Shown here in pieces: positions 23,244-24,928 of a stretch of DNA of 24,928 bases. The stretch covers positions 1-24,928 of the forward strand of contig CAAEAE010000007.1 of the NCBI GenBank assembly GCA_900753715.1, given 5' to 3'. A model generated the notes under the pieces. The model was not told where the DNA came from. It did no database searches and saw only the letters and a program-made list of their open reading frames with translations. A program made the position numbers and the translations under genes. The number at the start of each line of letters is the position of its first letter. The first letter of the stretch is position 1. This stretch comes from an uncultured Roseburia sp. (GTDB lineage Bacteria; Bacillota_A; Clostridia; Lachnospirales; Lachnospiraceae).

Positions 23244-23283
23244 AGAAGCATGATGATCATAGAAAACGCAAAGGAGCGGACGA

Positions 23284-23970
23284 ATGTATAACATACTGGT
23301 ATGTGATGATGAAAAGGATATTGTTTCTGCATTAAAAATCTATCTGACAGCGGACGGCTATCAGATTTATGAAGCATACAACGGAAAGCAGGCAATCGAG
23401 GTGTTAAGGGAGCAGCAAATCCACTTAGTACTCATGGATATCATGATGCCGGAGATGGACGGTATCACGGCGATGGTAAAAATTCGCGAGACAAGTAACG
23501 TGCCGGTCATTCTTCTGACGGCAAAGAGCGAGGATATGGATAAGGTCTTAGGGCTTACCGTAGGGGCGGATGACTATATTACAAAACCATTTAATCCGGT
23601 AGAGCTACAGGCGAGAGTCAAGTCACAGCTCAGACGCTATATGCAGCTTGGCGGTGGGGAAATCCGCAAGGATGTGCTTACCATCGGCGGAATTGAGCTC
23701 GATGACTGCACCAAGGAAGTGCAGCTTGACGGAGAAAAAATATCGCTTACCCGTACCGAGTATGACATTTTAAAGCTGTTGATGGAACATCCGGGAAAAG
23801 TATATTCCCCGAATGAAATCTATGAACTGGTGTGGAAGGACAATCCTTACGGAACCGAGAATACGGTTGCGGTACATATCCGCCATTTGCGCGAGAAAGT
23901 GGAATATAACCCGGCGGAGCCCCGCTATCTGAAAGTGGTGTGGGGAAGAGGCTACAAGATGGAGCAATGA
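23284..23970 (+). CDS. OmpR/PhoB-family response regulator
   Basis: A 228-residue two-component response regulator. The receiver domain (about residues 1-118) has the acidic pair DDE (8-10), phospho-acceptor Asp52 in LVLMDIMMPEMDG, Thr in ILLTAKS and the conserved Lys in DDYITKPF. A winged-helix DNA-binding domain follows (about 130-226), with SLTRTEYDILKLLMEHPGKV, SPNEIYELVW, ENTVAVHIRHLREKVE and YLKVVWGRGYKM. The ATG follows AAAGGAG. The sensor kinase gene begins 18 bases after its stop. The overall pattern is close to VanR/RegX-like regulators of Firmicutes; the target genes are not identifiable here. Confidence 0.95.
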   Translation: MYNILVCDDEKDIVSALKIYLTADGYQIYEAYNGKQAIEVLREQQIHLVLMDIMMPEMDGITAMVKIRETSNVPVILLTAKSEDMDKVLGLTVGADDYITKPFNPVELQARVKSQLRRYMQLGGGEIRKDVLTIGGIELDDCTKEVQLDGEKISLTRTEYDILKLLMEHPGKVYSPNEIYELVWKDNPYGTENTVAVHIRHLREKVEYNPAEPRYLKVVWGRGYKMEQ

Positions 23971-23988
23971 GAGAAAGGTGGATAAGGA

Positions 23989-24928
23989 ATGATAAAATAT
24001 AAGGACCGTATGTGGTATAAAGCGGTTTTATGGATATTGTTGATACTTTCCGGAATTTCGCTTGGCACAAATATCGCATTTGTGACACTTGCGTATGACT
24101 GGGGCGTCTATGAGAAAGAGAGCAAAGAGACGTATCAGGAGAACATTGGGGATGCAAACCGGAGCTATTCTGTGCAGGCGCTGTATGGCTATTTAAATCA
24201 GACAGAGGAAGAACTGCCGGACGGTTTCCAGTATGGAATATTAAAATGTGATGAAAAAGATTTAAGCAAGGTAGACTTAAAGGATACTGCAAACTATCTG
24301 GTATCGCATTTTACGACGGATTCATGGGATGAAAAAGAGCTGACATGGTTTAATTATCAGGTTTTGGTGACGACATCGTTCTCGTTTTATCAGAATGCGC
24401 TGTGGATGGAAAATCATATCCATTCCGACACGCAGTATCAGAGCTTCATTGAGAAAATCTGCTATTGTAAGAAAAACGACACCTATTACTATAAGATGGC
24501 AGATGGCGAGTGGCTGATTCCGGTTCTTACCGTGGGAGATGGCGAAGACGGAACGGTTCTTCTGGATGGAAACACATATAAAAGCAGCACGATTGAGACG
24601 ATAAGCGAAAAGGAAGTAGAGACGGCGAAAACAAATGAAAAGCTTGTGGAAAGCACTTACCAGTACCTCGACGACGGTGAGCTTTTTATGGATACGGATA
24701 ACGGACAGGGCATCGTTGGAAACTTCTGGGTGGTATCGTATTATCTGCGGGATACGACGGTGGATACGGCTTCGCTGTGGGGAGACGGAGACCGTTACGA
24801 GAAGGTAACGGTGTTAAACGAAATTTTTTATAATTATGCGTATGGTGCAATTGTGATGGGCGTCATCTCCTTTGGCATTGCGCTTTTATGTGTGATTTTA
24901 CTGTGCGCGAGTGCCGGACACCGGAAAG
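23989..24928 (+). CDS. Sensor histidine kinase, N-terminal part (3' truncated by window end)
   Basis: The frame opens with ATG at 23989, behind AAAGGTGG (about 23974-23981), and runs to the window end without a stop, giving 313 residues. A short basic N-terminus and a membrane helix (about residues 11-35) precede an extracellular sensor region of about 245 residues, rich in Tyr, Asp and Glu (SFSFYQNALWMENHIHSDT, YYKMADGEWLIPVL, YLDDGELFMDTDN). A second helix follows (about 283-306: YGAIVMGVISFGIALLCVIL). The HAMP, His-box and ATPase domains would lie beyond the window. Identity as a histidine kinase rests on this topology and on the preceding response regulator; the sensor resembles no fold I can name. 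Confidence 0.85.
   Translation, partial: MIKYKDRMWYKAVLWILLILSGISLGTNIAFVTLAYDWGVYEKESKETYQENIGDANRSYSVQALYGYLNQTEEELPDGFQYGILKCDEKDLSKVDLKDTANYLVSHFTTDSWDEKELTWFNYQVLVTTSFSFYQNALWMENHIHSDTQYQSFIEKICYCKKNDTYYYKMADGEWLIPVLTVGDGEDGTVLLDGNTYKSSTIETISEKEVETAKTNEKLVESTYQYLDDGELFMDTDNGQGIVGNFWVVSYYLRDTTVDTASLWGDGDRYEKVTVLNEIFYNYAYGAIVMGVISFGIALLCVILLCASAGHRK

Overview
The window reads as a chromosomal segment from a Gram-positive, anaerobic, gut-type Firmicute, most likely Lachnospiraceae (Roseburia/Butyrivibrio/Lachnospira-like). This is inferred from AGGAGG-type ribosome binding sites, lipoproteins with AAC/AGC lipoboxes and Ser/Gly/Asn/Asp-rich linkers, sporulation genes beside ksgA, a chemotaxis receptor, and a glycan locus with DUF624, LacI, GH130 and GH5 genes. 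No rRNA, tRNA, insertion sequence, prophage or CRISPR array was seen.

Region 1 (1-9906, all +) is a glycan-utilisation locus. It holds the tail of a probable DUF5696 protein, two sugar ABC permeases, a surface lipoprotein with three near-identical 128-130 residue repeats, the solute-binding lipoprotein, a DUF624/YesL membrane protein, a LacI-family regulator, a GH130 phosphorylase-like enzyme and a GH5 endo-glycanase lipoprotein. The likely scheme is that the GH5 enzyme and the repeat protein work on a beta-1,4 glycan (glucan, xyloglucan or glucomannan) at the cell surface. The binding protein and permeases import the oligosaccharides, and the GH130 enzyme phosphorolyses or hydrolyses mannose-containing ones inside. 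The ATPase is not in the window. Hairpins punctuate the operon after the repeat protein, after the binding protein and between GH130 and GH5.

Region 2 (9907-11644, +) holds a charged coiled-coil protein of unknown function, whose start lies in an inverted repeat, and a TatD-family nuclease.

Region 3 (11710-14043, -) is a two-gene unit: a radical SAM protein (TIGR03916 type) followed by a DUF4130/TIGR03915 protein. Its promoter is flanked by two LexA-box-like sequences, so it is probably SOS-controlled.

Region 4 (14076-19444, +) holds a chemotaxis receptor, a small protein with two EF-hand-like loops, ksgA, then spoIID and a degenerate M23 protein resembling spoIIQ. The ksgA terminator contains a candidate sigma-E promoter in its loop and the spoIID ribosome binding site in its 3' arm. 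The spoIIQ-like gene has a close match to a sigma-F promoter.

Region 5 (19455-24928, +) holds a soluble TPR-GGDEF diguanylate cyclase with its own strong promoter, a 381-base intergenic stretch that ends in a structured leader, a DEAD-box RNA helicase with a DbpA-type tail, and an OmpR-family response regulator followed by the N-terminal sensor part of a histidine kinase cut by the window end.
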